A DNA stretch of 64,000 nucleotides from Rahnella bruchi (GTDB taxonomy: Bacteria > Pseudomonadota > Gammaproteobacteria > Enterobacterales > Enterobacteriaceae), in assembly GCF_003614975.1 (NCBI RefSeq), contig NZ_QZWI01000008.1, positions 124,001-188,000 on the forward strand. The letters are read 5' to 3'. A program made the translations under genes and the position numbers. The notes under the pieces are model-generated. The model was given only the letters and a program-made list of their open reading frames with translations. It had not been told where the DNA came from and did no database searches. Shown piece by piece: positions 25,820 to 38,934 of this stretch (position 1 is the stretch's first letter; every line of letters begins with the position of its first letter).

Positions 25820-26074
25820 ATGGAAACGAGTGAAATTAAAGACGTGCTGATGAACGCATTGGCACTGGACGAAGCCCACATTACTGGCGATGGCAGTCAT
25901 TTTCAGGCCATTGTCGTTGGTGCGATGTTTGATGGCATGAGCCGCGTGAAAAAACAGCAGACCGTTTACGCCCCGCTGATGGAATACATCGCCGACAACC
26001 GAATCCACGCACTGTCTATCAAGGCTTATACCCCTGAAGAATGGGCGCGTGACCGTAAACTGAGCGGTTTATAA
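25820..26074 (+). CDS. ibaG: BolA-family iron metabolism protein IbaG
   Basis: The 84-residue protein is a BolA-family member with the helix-turn [21 protein letters not shown] and the conserved tail [15 protein letters not shown]. IbaG partners the monothiol glutaredoxin Grx4 through a shared [2Fe-2S] cluster and is induced by acid stress. It stands between mlaB and murA as in E. coli. Confidence 0.96.
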   Translation: METSEIKDVLMNALALDEAHITGDGSHFQAIVVGAMFDGMSRVKKQQTVYAPLMEYIADNRIHALSIKAYTPEEWARDRKLSGL

Positions 26075-26129
26075 GACTGCCGGAGTTCCGGCAGCTTCCT
26101 CGTATCTGACCTGTCGTATTAATGAATAG

Positions 26130-27401
<1,272 letters not shown>

Positions 27402-27420
27402 TTTGTTAAGCCTGACGCAA

Positions 27421-27457
27421 TAAAAAAGCCGGAAGGGGAGACCTTTCCGGCTTTTTG
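27421..27457. terminator. Bidirectional terminator between murA and degS
   Basis: AAAAAGCCGGAAAGG-type arms (AAGCCGGAAGG / CCTTTCCGGCTT) with A and T flanks. It works for both convergent genes. Confidence 0.9.
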
Positions 27458-27478
27458 CTTTGTATGATTCAGCGGCTG

Positions 27479-28546
27479 TCAGTGATCAGGATATTCCTGC
27501 ACGGTGACCTGCAGGGTCAGCTGCTGACCGTCGCGGATGATCTCAACCGGGATTACCGTACCAGGGCGAACTTCTGCCACCTGATCCATTGTCTCAATCG
27601 CGGAGACAGCCGGTTTATTGTTCACGTTAACAATCACATCCCGTACCTGCATACCCGCATTCGCCGCCGGACCGTTCGGGGTGACTTCGTTAACCACAAT
27701 CCCCTGAATGCGATCCAGCCCGCTGTTCGGCCCGTGCAGAGGAGAAACCTCGCGGCCGCTGATACCGATATAACCACGAATAACGCGACCATCACGGATA
27801 AGCTTGCCCATCACCTTTGTTGCCAGCGCTGTCGGGATCGCAAAGCCAATGCCTTCGGGTGTTGCGCCATCATTACTCTGGTCAAACGACAACGTGTTAA
27901 TCCCCATCAGCTCACCCAGTGAGTTCACCAGCGCACCGCCGGAGTTCCCCTGGTTGATGGAGGCATCCGTTTGCAGGAAGTTCTGGCGGCCTGAAGGGCT
28001 CAGACCAATACGACCGGTGGCGCTGATGATGCCCTGTGTGACGGTTTGCCCGAGATTATACGGGTTACCTATCGCCATCACGACGTCACCGACATGCGGA
28101 GTACGGTGGGAATTAATCGGGATCACCGGCAGATTACCGGCATTAATTTTGAGTACAGCCAGATCAGTCAGGCTGTCAGAGCCCACCAGTAAGGCTTCAA
28201 ATACGCGACCATCCTGTAAAGCGACGATGATCTGGTCAGCATTATTAATGACGTGTTTGTTGGTCAGGATATAGCCGTTGTCATTCATGATAACGCCGGA
28301 ACCCAGCGTGCGGATGGCCAGTTCGTTTTGCGAACTGTTGCCCATGTTTCGGTTATAAACGTTCACGACGGCAGGCGCGGCGTGACGGACGCCCGAGTTA
28401 TAGCTGACAGGCTCTGCGCTGGTTTGGGTGAAATTGCGTTCGAACAGCGGGTCTGTGATGTTTTTACGCAGCATAGGTACCGCCGCCAGCAAAATGCCAG
28501 CAACAATCAGGCCGATAACAGCGGATCTCAATAACTTAACAAACAT
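27479..28546 (-). CDS. degS: Outer-membrane stress sensor protease DegS
   Basis: The 355-residue protein has one N-terminal membrane anchor (about 5-24), a trypsin-like protease domain with the triad H98 (TNKHVI), D128 (LTDLAV) and S202 (QGNSGG), and one PDZ domain (about 255-350). It senses C-termini of unfolded porins and cuts RseA to release sigma-E. The start at 28546 (MFVKLLRSA) matches E. coli. The upstream in-frame codons to 28612 add no signal. Confidence 0.97.
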   Translation of the reverse strand: MFVKLLRSAVIGLIVAGILLAAVPMLRKNITDPLFERNFTQTSAEPVSYNSGVRHAAPAVVNVYNRNMGNSSQNELAIRTLGSGVIMNDNGYILTNKHVINNADQIIVALQDGRVFEALLVGSDSLTDLAVLKINAGNLPVIPINSHRTPHVGDVVMAIGNPYNLGQTVTQGIISATGRIGLSPSGRQNFLQTDASINQGNSGGALVNSLGELMGINTLSFDQSNDGATPEGIGFAIPTALATKVMGKLIRDGRVIRGYIGISGREVSPLHGPNSGLDRIQGIVVNEVTPNGPAANAGMQVRDVIVNVNNKPAVSAIETMDQVAEVRPGTVIPVEIIRDGQQLTLQVTVQEYPDH

Positions 28547-28633
28547 GGGTGTATGGGATGCGAGATGAAAAGTGTCTGAAGAATAGCATGACTTAATCGG
28601 ACGCAGCAGCACCTGCGTCCGATTTTCAACCCT

Positions 28634-30001
28634 TTACGGCATGAATAAGTAGATATTTTGCCCTTTACGCACAATGCTCAGCGCAATCAGGTCTGGTTTG
28701 CTTTCCAGTATTTTACGGAAGGCAGCCAGATTTTCGAGCGGCTCGCGGTTGACACCGATAATCACGTCGTCTTTTTGCAGACCTATCTGATCGGCTGGGG
28801 CGCCTTTCTTCACATCATCGACATGTACGCCTTTGGCGTTTTTATCTGCCGGATCACTGAGCGTCACACCCTGCAATGCAGGATTGAGTTTCTCAATGCT
28901 GACTTCCACGGCCGGACTTTTATCCAGCGTGACACTGACCGTCATTGGTTTGCCATCACGCAGCAAACCAATCTGCATGGTGATGCCAGGACCGGCGGTG
29001 CCGACTTTTGCGCGTAATTCTGCAAAGCTGCTCAGCTTTTTACCCTGAAGGGTGACCAGCACGTCACCGGATTTAATCCCGGCTTTTGCTGCGGCTGAAT
29101 CAGGCAGCACTTCATTGACGAAAGCGCCACGCTGGCTGTCGAGTTTAAATGCCTCTGCCAGTTCCGGCGTCATTTCACTGCCGCGGATCCCCAGCAGGCC
29201 ACGTTTCACTTCGCCGAATTCAATCAGCTGATGGCTAAGATTTTTCGCCATGTTCGCCGGAATGGCAAAACCGATACCGACGCTGCCACCCTGAGAAGAA
29301 ATTATGGCGGTGTTGATACCAATCAGTTCACCTTTCAGATCGAGCAGAGCGCCACCGGAGTTGCCGCGGTTAATTGACGCATCTGTCTGAATAAAGTTTT
29401 CCAGTCCTTCAAGATTGAGTCCGCTGCGACCGAGTGCGGACACAATGCCGGACGTCACGGTCTGGCCGAGTCCGAACGGATTACCGACGGCGACAGCGAA
29501 ATCGCCCACGCGCAGATTATCTGAATCAGCCATGGTGATTTGTGTGAGATTTTTAGCATCGATCAGCTGGATGACGGCGATGTCAGACTGATCGTCTTTT
29601 CCGATGAGCTTGGCTTTATATTCGCGGCCATCGTTGAGCTGTACGCTGATTTTGTCGGCGTTATTCACCACATGATTGTTGGTGAGAACGTACCCTTTAG
29701 CGGCATCAATGATCACGCCCGAGCCCAGACCTTCAAACGGCTGTGGTCCCGGATTGGGTTCCGGATCCTGCTGACCAAAGAAGAATTTGTATTCCGGTGG
29801 CACATCCGCACTTGGCGGCTGGGTGCCGGAAACCTGAACGCCCACGACAGCTGGCAGCACTTTCTCCAGCATTGGCGCCAGGCTTGGCAAAGGTTGTCCC
29901 TGAACTTGTGTCGGTAAAGCAGCATTCGCCATAGGCGCAGAAGCGAAAGTTAATCCAAGGCTAACAGCTAACACACTGAGCAAAAATGACTTTTTCTTCA
30001 T
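28634..30001 (-). CDS. degQ: Periplasmic serine endoprotease DegQ
   Basis: The 455-residue precursor has a signal peptide ending ANA at about residue 27, a protease domain with triad H110, D140 and S215 (GNSGGALL), and two PDZ domains. It lacks the long Q-linker loop of DegP and matches DegQ in length and context (degQ-degS pair). It degrades misfolded periplasmic proteins. The ATG at 30001 is preferred to the adjacent upstream GTG. Confidence 0.95.
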   Translation of the reverse strand: MKKKSFLLSVLAVSLGLTFASAPMANAALPTQVQGQPLPSLAPMLEKVLPAVVGVQVSGTQPPSADVPPEYKFFFGQQDPEPNPGPQPFEGLGSGVIIDAAKGYVLTNNHVVNNADKISVQLNDGREYKAKLIGKDDQSDIAVIQLIDAKNLTQITMADSDNLRVGDFAVAVGNPFGLGQTVTSGIVSALGRSGLNLEGLENFIQTDASINRGNSGGALLDLKGELIGINTAIISSQGGSVGIGFAIPANMAKNLSHQLIEFGEVKRGLLGIRGSEMTPELAEAFKLDSQRGAFVNEVLPDSAAAKAGIKSGDVLVTLQGKKLSSFAELRAKVGTAGPGITMQIGLLRDGKPMTVSVTLDKSPAVEVSIEKLNPALQGVTLSDPADKNAKGVHVDDVKKGAPADQIGLQKDDVIIGVNREPLENLAAFRKILESKPDLIALSIVRKGQNIYLFMP

Positions 30002-30155
30002 CACGATAACTCTCTCGCTTTCTGTAAGGGACGTCAGTTATGGACAATAGAACGATGATTCACTGCACGGGAAGGGTCTGGAGAACGGCACATGCACGGA
30101 ACATGTGCCGTAAATACGTCTGCACAACGATTGTCATGCAGGTCAGGAACGTCTG

Positions 30156-30557
30156 TTATTTACGAACCGGACGCTCGCCGCGCAGCAGACCAGATGCGCC
30201 ATCAGAATAATCACGTGGCATCTGTACCGGCACCTGATCGTTATCGGCTTCTGAACCGGTCAGGCGATAGTTGAACGGATTATCCTGATCTGGCATATCA
30301 GGCAGCAGATTGTTGGAGCTCTTCGCCATATGCTGATAAAGCTGACGGTAATCCGTCGCCATGTTATCAAGCAACTCTGCGCTGCGGGCAAAATGCCCCA
30401 CCAGCTCCTGACGGTATTCGTCGAGTTCGGCTTTGCTTTTCTCCAGTTCGTTTTTCATGACTTGTTGATCACGTAATTTACGATTACCAAAGCGCATCGC
30501 TACCGCACCAATCGCGATACCGACCACTAATCCAATGAGTGCATACTCCCAGGTCAT
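30156..30557 (-). CDS. zapG: Cell-division/envelope-coordination protein ZapG (YhcB)
   Basis: The 133-residue protein has one N-terminal membrane span (about 5-22, IGLVVGIAIGAVAM). A coiled-coil region follows (DQQVMKNELEKSKAELDEYRQ), then a disordered tail. YhcB/ZapG (DUF1043) links division, cell-wall and LPS synthesis in E. coli. It is transcribed away from zapE across a 285-base divergent region. Confidence 0.94.
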   Translation of the reverse strand: MTWEYALIGLVVGIAIGAVAMRFGNRKLRDQQVMKNELEKSKAELDEYRQELVGHFARSAELLDNMATDYRQLYQHMAKSSNNLLPDMPDQDNPFNYRLTGSEADNDQVPVQMPRDYSDGASGLLRGERPVRK

Positions 30558-30842
30558 AATGACTCCTATTTTGACTTCGTTGTCCCGCAGGGCTTTTTCA
30601 CGTAACTTTTATGACTTAACTTTTTTACACAATGGTTTTAACGTAATTGTCACACGCATTCGTCATGCAATAGCTCCACTATAACCGTTAACCTTGTCAG
30701 AGTGGAATCCTGCCGGGAAAATCGCTGCCGTCTGATGGTTTTTTCGTACGCAGACAGCCGGGAAAAGCGGCGAACCCACCGCAAAAAAGCGGCTAAACGA
30801 CGTGAAAAACTTAAAATTTTTTTCTCAGGGACGTTAATTAAG

Positions 30843-31985
30843 ATGCAACCCAAATCACCACTTTTCGTGTATCAGAATGCCGTTGATGCTGGCGAGTTCC
30901 AGCCGGACGCGGTTCAGAAGCAAGCTGTTGCCCAGCTCGACGCTATTTATCAGGCATTATCTTCCCGTCCGGCGGCGGAATCTTCGACTTCGGCCAGCCG
31001 CGGTGGCTTGATCGGGCGACTCTTTGGCAAAAGTGCACCAAAAACCACGCAACGTCCGGTTCAAGGCTTATATATGTGGGGCGGAGTAGGGCGCGGCAAA
31101 ACCTGGCTGATGGATTTGTTTTTCCACAGTTTGCCGGGAGAGCGCAAACTTCGTCTGCACTTTCATCGTTTTATGTTGCGCGTTCACGAAGAGCTGACTC
31201 AGCTTCAGGGACAGGAAGATCCGCTGGAAGTGATTGCTGACCGTTTCAAAGCTGAAACTGACGTTCTGTGTTTCGATGAGTTTTTTGTCTCGGATATCAC
31301 CGATGCGATGTTGCTGGCCACGTTGTTGCAGGCGCTTTTTGCCCGTGGCATCACCTTAATCGCCACATCTAACATTCCGCCTGATTCGCTGTACCGTAAC
31401 GGGCTGCAACGCGCGCGCTTCCTGCCGGCTATCGATCTGATTAAACAGTATTGCGATGTACTGAATGTGGATGCAGGGATTGATTACCGCCTGCGTACGC
31501 TGACTCAGGCAAATTTATGGCTTGCTCCTGCGGACGGCGAAACGACGACAGCCATGCAAAGTATGCTGGGAAAACTGACCGGTAATCACAGCGGTGATGC
31601 CGGTACTGAGGCTGTCACGCTGGAAGTGAATCACCGCCCGATGCGGGCGATTGCTGCCGTTGACGGGGTGCTGGCGATAGAATTCCATACGTTATGCGAA
31701 GAGGCTCGCAGCCAGCTCGATTACATTGCGCTGTCAAAAATCTATCACAGCGTGCTGCTGCACAATGTGCCGGTGATGAAGGCGGACAATGAAAATGCGG
31801 CGCGACGTTTTCTGGCGCTGGTGGATGAGTTCTATGAACGTCACGTCAAACTGGTCGTTTCTGCCTCGGCGCCGATGTTTGAGATATATCAGGGCGAACG
31901 GCTGAAATTCGAGTATCAGCGCTGCCTGTCACGACTCCAGGAAATGCAAAGTGAGGAATACCTCAAGCGACCGCATCTGCCGTGA
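30843..31985 (+). CDS. zapE: Cell-division ATPase ZapE
   Basis: The 380-residue AFG1-like ATPase has Walker A WGGVGRGKTW (about 76-85), Walker B VLCFDEFFVSDI and the C-terminal ERHVKLVVSA block. ZapE associates with the Z-ring late in division and destabilises FtsZ polymers in the presence of ATP. The start at 30843 (MQPKSP) aligns with E. coli. The open frame extends 47 codons further upstream, but that part is low-complexity and basic, without homology. Confidence 0.96.
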   Translation: MQPKSPLFVYQNAVDAGEFQPDAVQKQAVAQLDAIYQALSSRPAAESSTSASRGGLIGRLFGKSAPKTTQRPVQGLYMWGGVGRGKTWLMDLFFHSLPGERKLRLHFHRFMLRVHEELTQLQGQEDPLEVIADRFKAETDVLCFDEFFVSDITDAMLLATLLQALFARGITLIATSNIPPDSLYRNGLQRARFLPAIDLIKQYCDVLNVDAGIDYRLRTLTQANLWLAPADGETTTAMQSMLGKLTGNHSGDAGTEAVTLEVNHRPMRAIAAVDGVLAIEFHTLCEEARSQLDYIALSKIYHSVLLHNVPVMKADNENAARRFLALVDEFYERHVKLVVSASAPMFEIYQGERLKFEYQRCLSRLQEMQSEEYLKRPHLP

Positions 31986-32733
<748 letters not shown>

Positions 32734-32746
32734 TTCGGGATTATAG

Positions 32747-33142
<396 letters not shown>

Positions 33143-33474
33143 TTTTCTGCTGCTTTGCAGCTCAGTGCTTCGGCACGAAAATCAGCGTCAAAAACCCGGT
33201 GCTTCACCGGGTTTTTTTATGTCTTTTTTCAGCAATCGCAGGGGAAATGATCTCCTGACACACAATTCGCCACGAAATCGTCTCACCGTCCACCACAGCC
33301 CGCGTAAAATCTGGTAAACTATCACACACTTTTGTGTCTATTCGCCGAGCAGTTGACGTTGCCGCGCTTCCTGGCTGGGTTCGCCTTGCCGATGGTTGTC
33401 TATGAAACTACGGGACAAAAACTGCAGGCTGGCGATAACTCGCTGTATTTTTCTAGATAAACTTGGAGGTTTTC
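33143..33474. other. Gap between rpsI and sspA with sspA promoter region
   Basis: These 332 bases hold the rpsI terminator (33190-33218) and then the sspA upstream region. A TAAACT hexamer (33315-33320) followed by a small ACACA..TGTGT hairpin is the only promoter-like pattern I can point to. A GGAGG Shine-Dalgarno precedes the sspA ATG. Nothing else is recognisable. Confidence 0.55.
33190..33218 (+). terminator. Intrinsic terminator of rplM-rpsI
   Basis: AAAACCCGGTG / CACCGGGTTTTTTT hairpin with a long T tract. Confidence 0.92.
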
Positions 33475-34116
33475 ATGGCTGTCGCTGCCAACAAACGTTC
33501 GGTAATGACGCTGTTTTCCGGCCCGACCGACATTTTTAGCCATCAAGTACGTATCGTACTGGCGGAAAAAGGTGTCAGTGTCGAGATCGAGCAGGTTGAG
33601 ATGGATCACCTGCCGCAGGATCTTATTGACCTCAACCCTTACCGCACCGTACCGACGCTGGTTGATCGTGAACTGACCCTGTTCGAATCCCGTATCATCA
33701 TGGAATATCTTGATGAGCGTTTCCCGCATCCACCGCTGATGCCGGTTTATCCGGTTGCCCGTGGTGAAAGCCGTCTGATGATGCACCGCATCGAAAATGA
33801 CTGGTATTCTCTGATGCGTCAAATCGAACAAGGTTCTGCAACTGAAGCCGATGCTGCGCGTAAGCAACTGCGTGAAGAGCTGCTGGCGATTGCGCCAATC
33901 TTCTCGTATATGCCTTACTTCAAAAGCGAAGAGTTCAGCCTGGTCGATTGCTACCTGGCTCCGCTGCTTTGGCGTTTGCCACAGCTGGGCATTGAGCTGT
34001 CAGGTGCCGGTTCTAAAGAGCTGAAAGTCTACATGACCCGCGTCTTCGAACGTGATGCTTTCCTGGCTTCCCTGACCGAAGCAGAGCGCGAAATGCGTTT
34101 GCATACCCGAGGTTAA
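33475..34116 (+). CDS. sspA: Stringent starvation protein A
   Basis: The 213-residue glutathione-S-transferase-fold protein (thioredoxin-like N-domain to about 85, helical C-domain after) matches E. coli SspA closely, including the PHPPLMPVYPV surface loop. It binds RNA polymerase with sigma-70, lowers H-NS levels in stationary phase and supports acid tolerance and phage P1 late transcription. It is not a GST enzyme. GGAGG lies 5 bases before the ATG. sspB follows 3 bases after the stop. Confidence 0.97.
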   Translation: MAVAANKRSVMTLFSGPTDIFSHQVRIVLAEKGVSVEIEQVEMDHLPQDLIDLNPYRTVPTLVDRELTLFESRIIMEYLDERFPHPPLMPVYPVARGESRLMMHRIENDWYSLMRQIEQGSATEADAARKQLREELLAIAPIFSYMPYFKSEEFSLVDCYLAPLLWRLPQLGIELSGAGSKELKVYMTRVFERDAFLASLTEAEREMRLHTRG

Positions 34117-34119
34117 GGT

Positions 34120-34614
34120 ATGGAGATGACCGACATGTCTCCGCGTCGCCCCTATCTGCTGCGGGCTTTTTATGACTGGTTGCTCGACAACCAGTTAACC
34201 CCGCATCTGGTGGTTGACGTGACGATGCCTGGCGTGATGGTGCCGATGGAGTTTGCGCGTGACGGACAAATCGTTCTGAACGTTGCGCCGCGTGCTGTCG
34301 GCAATCTCGAACTGGGTAACGATGATGTACGCTTTAACGCCCGCTTTGGTGGCGTACCGCGTAACGTGTTTGTACCGATTGCTGCTGTGCTGGCGATTTA
34401 CGCCCGCGAAAACGGTGCCGGTACCATGTTCGAACCTGAACCTGCTTATGAAGCTGAAGGCGCCTTTGACGGCGATCTGAGCGCGGATGGGCCGACAGAG
34501 CCGACCATGTCAGTCATTGATGGCGATTTGCCGGATGTGGCTGAAGAAGACCCGGATGATGAGCCGCCGACTCCGCCACGCGGTGGTCGCCCGGCATTGC
34601 GCGTTGTGAAATAA
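34120..34614 (+). CDS. sspB: ClpXP adaptor SspB
   Basis: The 164-residue protein has the dimeric substrate-binding domain (about 5-112) and a long acidic linker rich in D, E and P. It ends in the C-terminal ClpX-docking peptide RPALRVVK. SspB tethers ssrA-tagged proteins and RseA fragments to ClpXP. The ATG at 34120 has GAGG about 7 bases upstream. A terminator follows. Confidence 0.97.
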   Translation: MEMTDMSPRRPYLLRAFYDWLLDNQLTPHLVVDVTMPGVMVPMEFARDGQIVLNVAPRAVGNLELGNDDVRFNARFGGVPRNVFVPIAAVLAIYARENGAGTMFEPEPAYEAEGAFDGDLSADGPTEPTMSVIDGDLPDVAEEDPDDEPPTPPRGGRPALRVVK

Positions 34615-34642
34615 CAACCCGACTCAACCCGGCTTCACGCTT

Positions 34643-34671
34643 AAACCCTGCGTTGTTACGCGGGGTTTTTT
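34643..34671 (+). terminator. Intrinsic terminator of sspAB
   Basis: AAACCCTGCG / CGCGGGGTTTTTT hairpin (one G-T pair) and a T tract, 30 bases after sspB. Confidence 0.87.
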
Positions 34672-34779
34672 ATTGCCCTGAATCTGCAAGTCTCTCCTTT
34701 CGCCTGTGCAGATTTGCTGTGTTATCATTCAAAAAATCATTCTCACACCTTCTATTAATCAGGGTCTGATCCCGACGCT

Positions 34780-35562
34780 ATGAGCACATTCGACGAACAA
34801 CCGGCAGAGACCAGTGACACCTTTGGGCATGCAATGCGCCGCCGTCCGCTCGCACGCAAAAAGCTTTCAGAGATGGTGGAAGAAGAGCTGGAGCAGATGA
34901 TCCGCAGGCGTGAATTCGCCGAAGGTGAGCAACTGCCGTCAGAGCGTGAGCTGATGACTTTCTTCAATGTTGGCCGTCCTTCGGTGCGTGAAGCGCTGGC
35001 GGCGCTCAAACGCAAAGGGCTGGTGCAGATAAGCAACGGCGAGCGCGCCCGCGTATCCCGTCCTTCGGCTGAAACTATCATCAGCGAGCTGTCGGGTGTG
35101 GCAACAGACTTTCTGGCGCGTCCTGAAGGGATTGCCCATTTCGAACAGCTGCGGATGTTTTTCGAATCCAGCCTGGTGCGTTACGCCGCTGAGTTTGCTA
35201 CCGACGCTCAGATTGAACGTCTTGGCAAAGCGCTGGAAATGAACAGCCAGTCGCTCGATGACAACGATCTCTTCATCCGCTCTGATATCGAATTCCATCG
35301 CGAGTTGGCTGAAATCCCGGCCAATCCTATCTTCATGGTGGTACATGTTGCCCTGCTGGACTGGCTGATTGCGGCTCGTCCTTCCGTCCCTCAGGAAGAG
35401 CTGCACGCGCATAACAACGTCAGCTATCAGCAGCACATCGAAATCTACAATGCTATCCGGGCGCGTGATCCTGATGCCGCGGATGGGGCACTGAAAGCTC
35501 ATCTGAAAAGTGTGTTCGCAGCGTATTACGCGGCAAAGCCTAAGCGCGGATCGAAGAAATAA
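34780..35562 (+). CDS. nanR: Sialic-acid-responsive repressor NanR
   Basis: The 260-residue GntR/FadR-type regulator has an N-terminal winged helix ([20 protein letters not shown]...[21 protein letters not shown]) and a C-terminal FCD ligand domain with metal-binding histidines ([20 protein letters not shown]). NanR represses nan genes by cooperative binding to GGTATA repeats and is released by N-acetylneuraminate. Such an operator lies in the 182-base gap before nanA. Confidence 0.97.
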   Translation: MSTFDEQPAETSDTFGHAMRRRPLARKKLSEMVEEELEQMIRRREFAEGEQLPSERELMTFFNVGRPSVREALAALKRKGLVQISNGERARVSRPSAETIISELSGVATDFLARPEGIAHFEQLRMFFESSLVRYAAEFATDAQIERLGKALEMNSQSLDDNDLFIRSDIEFHRELAEIPANPIFMVVHVALLDWLIAARPSVPQEELHAHNNVSYQQHIEIYNAIRARDPDAADGALKAHLKSVFAAYYAAKPKRGSKK

Positions 35563-35683
35563 TCCATTCTGGACTGAGATCTTCCCCACATTCCTTTTGA
35601 TCGCCTCTGATCATCCATAACTATTTCGTATGCACAAGATCACACTCTGAGCTTTCAGTTGTATTGTGTTTGTTTTTTGGTCT

Positions 35684-35706
35684 GGTATAACAGGTATAAA
35701 GGTATA
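35684..35706. promoter_or_regulatory. NanR operator: three GGTATA repeats
   Basis: GGTATA occurs at 35684-35689, 35693-35698 and 35701-35706, with 3- and 2-base spacers. This is the same arrangement as the E. coli nanA operator. It ends about 38 bases upstream of the nanA ATG, overlapping the expected promoter. Confidence 0.95.
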
Positions 35707-35744
35707 TCGAATTTACCCAAAAACCCAATAACCAGGATGCGTTT

Positions 35745-36644
35745 ATGAAACAAAATCTGCGGGGTGTGATGCCGGCACTGCTCACTCCTTTTAATCAGCA
35801 ACAGCAAGTAGATACCGACAGTCTGCGCCGTCTGGTGCGTTTCAATATCGAACAGGGGATCGATGGCCTGTATGTCGGCGGTTCTACCGGCGAGGCTTTT
35901 TTACAAAGCCAGCAGGAGCGTGAGCAGGTACTGGAAATCGTGGCGGAAGAAGCGAAAGGGAAGGTGACGTTAATCGCACATGTCGGTGCTATCAGCACCC
36001 GTGAAAGCCAGACGCTTGCCGCTGCTGCGCACCGTTATGGTTTTGACGCTGTCTCCGCAGTGACACCTTTCTACTATCCTTTCAGCTTTAATGAACACTG
36101 CGACCACTACCGCGCGGTCACGGATTCTGCCGAAGGCCTGCCGATGGTGGTTTACAACATCCCGGCACTCAGCGGTGTGAAACTGACGCTGGATCAGATC
36201 GAAACATTGATCAAAATGCCCGGCGTGGGCGCGCTTAAACAAACGTCCGGTGATTTGTATGAAATGGAAAAAATCCGCCGTGCGCATCCGGATTTAGTGC
36301 TCTACAACGGTTACGACGAAATCTTTGCATCCGGCTTGCTGGCAGGAGCGGATGGGGGCATTGGCAGCACGTACAACGTGATGGGCTGGCGTTATATGGC
36401 CATCAAAAAAGCTGTGCAGGAAGGAGACGTACAGCGCGCCATGCACCTGCAAAGTGAATGCAACAAGGTCATTGATCTGCTGATCAAAACGGGCGTGTTC
36501 CGCGGACTGAAAACGATTCTGCATTACATGGATATCGTTGCCGTGCCGTTGTGCCGAAAACCTTTCGCGCCGGTAGATGAACAATATCTGCCTGCCCTTA
36601 AGGCACTGGCCGCGCAGCTTCAGGCGGAGCGTGGCACCTTCTGA
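35745..36644 (+). CDS. nanA: N-acetylneuraminate lyase NanA
   Basis: The 299-residue TIM-barrel class I aldolase has Schiff-base Lys165 (GALKQTSGD), Tyr137 (VVYNIPA) and the carboxylate-binding GGSTGE (45-50). It splits sialic acid into N-acetylmannosamine and pyruvate in the cytoplasm. It is the first gene of nanA-nanT-nanE-nanK under NanR. A small hairpin (GATGCCGG / CCGGCATC) follows the stop and may tune nanT expression. Confidence 0.98.
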   Translation: MKQNLRGVMPALLTPFNQQQQVDTDSLRRLVRFNIEQGIDGLYVGGSTGEAFLQSQQEREQVLEIVAEEAKGKVTLIAHVGAISTRESQTLAAAAHRYGFDAVSAVTPFYYPFSFNEHCDHYRAVTDSAEGLPMVVYNIPALSGVKLTLDQIETLIKMPGVGALKQTSGDLYEMEKIRRAHPDLVLYNGYDEIFASGLLAGADGGIGSTYNVMGWRYMAIKKAVQEGDVQRAMHLQSECNKVIDLLIKTGVFRGLKTILHYMDIVAVPLCRKPFAPVDEQYLPALKALAAQLQAERGTF

Positions 36645-36732
36645 ATCCGGATGCCGGGATGTCCGGCATCACCCGTTCTCTATCAGTCCTGACCAAAGGG
36701 TGGATTAATGCTCATCCGCCCGGGGGTGATTT

Positions 36733-38226
36733 ATGCGTAACAATGCTCGACAGATCTCATGGTTTCGCCATTTGACTAAACCGCAATGGAAAGCATTTTC
36801 GGCCGCCTGGATTGGCTACCTTTTGGATGGTTTTGATTTTGTCCTGATCGCATTAGTGCTGACAGAAATTAAAAGTGAGTTCGACCTGACCGGCGTTCAG
36901 GCGGCGAGTCTGATTTCTGCGGCGTTTATTTCCCGCTGGTTTGGCGGATTATTGCTTGGCGCGATGGGCGATCGTTATGGCCGCAAACTGGCGATGATCA
37001 CCAGTATCGTGCTGTTTTCTGTCGGGACGCTCGCCTGCGGTTTTGCTCCCAACTTCACGGTGATGTTCCTCGCTCGTCTGATTATCGGCATGGGCATGGC
37101 GGGTGAATACGGCTCGAGTGCCACCTATGTCATCGAAAGCTGGCCAAAGCATTTACGTAATAAAGCCAGCGGATTCCTGATTTCCGGCTTCTCGGTGGGT
37201 GCCGTGATTGCCGCCCAGGTTTACAGCGTGGTGGTGCCGGTCTGGGGCTGGCGCGCACTGTTTTTCATCGGCATCTTACCGATTATTTTCGCTCTTTGGC
37301 TGCGTAAAAATATTCCGGAAGCGGAAGACTGGCAGACGAAGTTTGCCCACAAGAAACCGGTCAAAACCATGGTGGATATTCTGTACCGCGGCAAGCATCG
37401 GGTTATCAATATTGGGACGACGATAGTTGCCGCCACTGCGTTGTATTTCTGTTTCACCGGTGAGGTGGGCAGCGCTGCGGTGATTGCGATTCTGGGGCTG
37501 GTTTGCGCCGCTATCTTCATCAGCTTTATGGTGCAGGGCAGCGGTAAACGCTGGCCCACCGGCGTCACGCTGATGGTCGTCGTCTTCTTTGCCTTTCTGT
37601 ACTCCTGGCCGATTCAGGCGCTGTTACCGACTTACTTAAAAACCGAACTGGCCTATTCGCCGACGCTGGTGGCGCACGTGCTGTTCTTCAGCGGCTTTGG
37701 CGCGGCGGTCGGTTGCTGCGTGGGTGGTTTCCTCGGCGACTGGCTGGGAACGCGCAAAGCGTACGTGTACAGCCTGCTGGCCTCGCAGCTGCTTATTATT
37801 CCGGTATTTGCTATCGGCGGCGGAAATATCTGGGTGTTGGGATTACTGTTATTCCTGCAACAAATGTTAGGTCAGGGGATCTCTGGCATTTTGCCTAAAC
37901 TGATTGGTGGCTATTTCGATACCGAACAGCGCGCGGCAGGGTTGGGTTTTACCTATAACGTCGGCGCACTGGGTGGCGCACTGGCACCGGTTATCGGAAT
38001 AGCGATTGCCCAGCGTTTGGATCTTGGCACCGCGCTGGCGTCACTGTCGTTCGGGCTGACGTTTGTGGTGATCCTGCTCATCGGGCTGGATATGCCGTCG
38101 CGCATTCAGCGCTGGGTTCATCCTGATGCCTTACGCACGCATGACACCATTGACGGCAAGCCTTTCAGCGGGGCATTGAAGAAAGCGAAGCCAGAAAATC
38201 CTAAAAACGGATTGGTCAGAAACTGA
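36733..38226 (+). CDS. nanT: Sialic acid transporter NanT
   Basis: The 497-residue major-facilitator protein has the MFS motif [13 protein letters not shown] after the second span and the extra central spans (about 225-270) typical of NanT. It imports N-acetylneuraminate with protons across the inner membrane. The charged C-terminal tail (PEN..KNGLVRN) is cytoplasmic. nanE begins 18 bases after the stop. Confidence 0.96.
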   Translation: MRNNARQISWFRHLTKPQWKAFSAAWIGYLLDGFDFVLIALVLTEIKSEFDLTGVQAASLISAAFISRWFGGLLLGAMGDRYGRKLAMITSIVLFSVGTLACGFAPNFTVMFLARLIIGMGMAGEYGSSATYVIESWPKHLRNKASGFLISGFSVGAVIAAQVYSVVVPVWGWRALFFIGILPIIFALWLRKNIPEAEDWQTKFAHKKPVKTMVDILYRGKHRVINIGTTIVAATALYFCFTGEVGSAAVIAILGLVCAAIFISFMVQGSGKRWPTGVTLMVVVFFAFLYSWPIQALLPTYLKTELAYSPTLVAHVLFFSGFGAAVGCCVGGFLGDWLGTRKAYVYSLLASQLLIIPVFAIGGGNIWVLGLLLFLQQMLGQGISGILPKLIGGYFDTEQRAAGLGFTYNVGALGGALAPVIGIAIAQRLDLGTALASLSFGLTFVVILLIGLDMPSRIQRWVHPDALRTHDTIDGKPFSGALKKAKPENPKNGLVRN

Positions 38227-38244
38227 TTTTTGCAGGGAGTTCCT

Positions 38245-38934
38245 ATGTCATTGCTTGAAAAACTGGATACACAGATTACAGAGGCTGGCGGACTGATTGT
38301 GTCCTGTCAGCCGGTCCCTGGCAGTCCGCTGGATAAGCCTGAGATTGTGGCCGCGATGGCATTGGCCGCACAACAGGCCGGTGCGGTGGCATTGCGCATT
38401 GAAGGTATTGAGAACCTTAAAGCCACACATGCACGGGTGTCAGTGCCCATCATCGGCATTCTCAAACGCGATCTGCCTGATTCGCCGGTGCGTATTACGC
38501 CTTTTCTTGAAGACGTGGATGCACTGGCTGCGGCGGGAGCCAGCATCATTGCGGTTGATGGCACTGAGCGCGAAAGGCCGGTGCCGGTGGCGGAATTACT
38601 GGCACGAATTCACCAACATAAGTTGCTGGCAATGGCCGATTGTTCCTCGCAGGAAGACGGCCTCAAATGTCACCGGATGGGGAGCGATATCATCGGCACC
38701 ACGTTATCCGGTTATACCACTGCACAAACGCCACAGGAGCCGGATTTTGATTTAGTGAAAGTGCTCAGTGATGAAGGATGCCGCGTGATTGCAGAAGGGC
38801 GCTATAACTCGCCGGCGCTGGCAGCTCAGGCGATGCAAAACGGCGCATGGGCAGTGACGGTTGGTTCTGCCATTACCCGTCTGGAACATGTCTGTCAGTG
38901 GTTTCGGGATGAGATTGTAAAGGTCGCGAAATGA
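38245..38934 (+). CDS. nanE: N-acetylmannosamine-6-phosphate 2-epimerase NanE
   Basis: The 229-residue TIM-barrel enzyme has [19 protein letters not shown] and [10 protein letters not shown]. It converts ManNAc-6-P to GlcNAc-6-P. The ATG at 38245 has AGGGAG 7 bases upstream. The TTG at 38230 lies inside that Shine-Dalgarno region and is not the start. The stop overlaps nanK by four bases. Confidence 0.96.
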   Translation: MSLLEKLDTQITEAGGLIVSCQPVPGSPLDKPEIVAAMALAAQQAGAVALRIEGIENLKATHARVSVPIIGILKRDLPDSPVRITPFLEDVDALAAAGASIIAVDGTERERPVPVAELLARIHQHKLLAMADCSSQEDGLKCHRMGSDIIGTTLSGYTTAQTPQEPDFDLVKVLSDEGCRVIAEGRYNSPALAAQAMQNGAWAVTVGSAITRLEHVCQWFRDEIVKVAK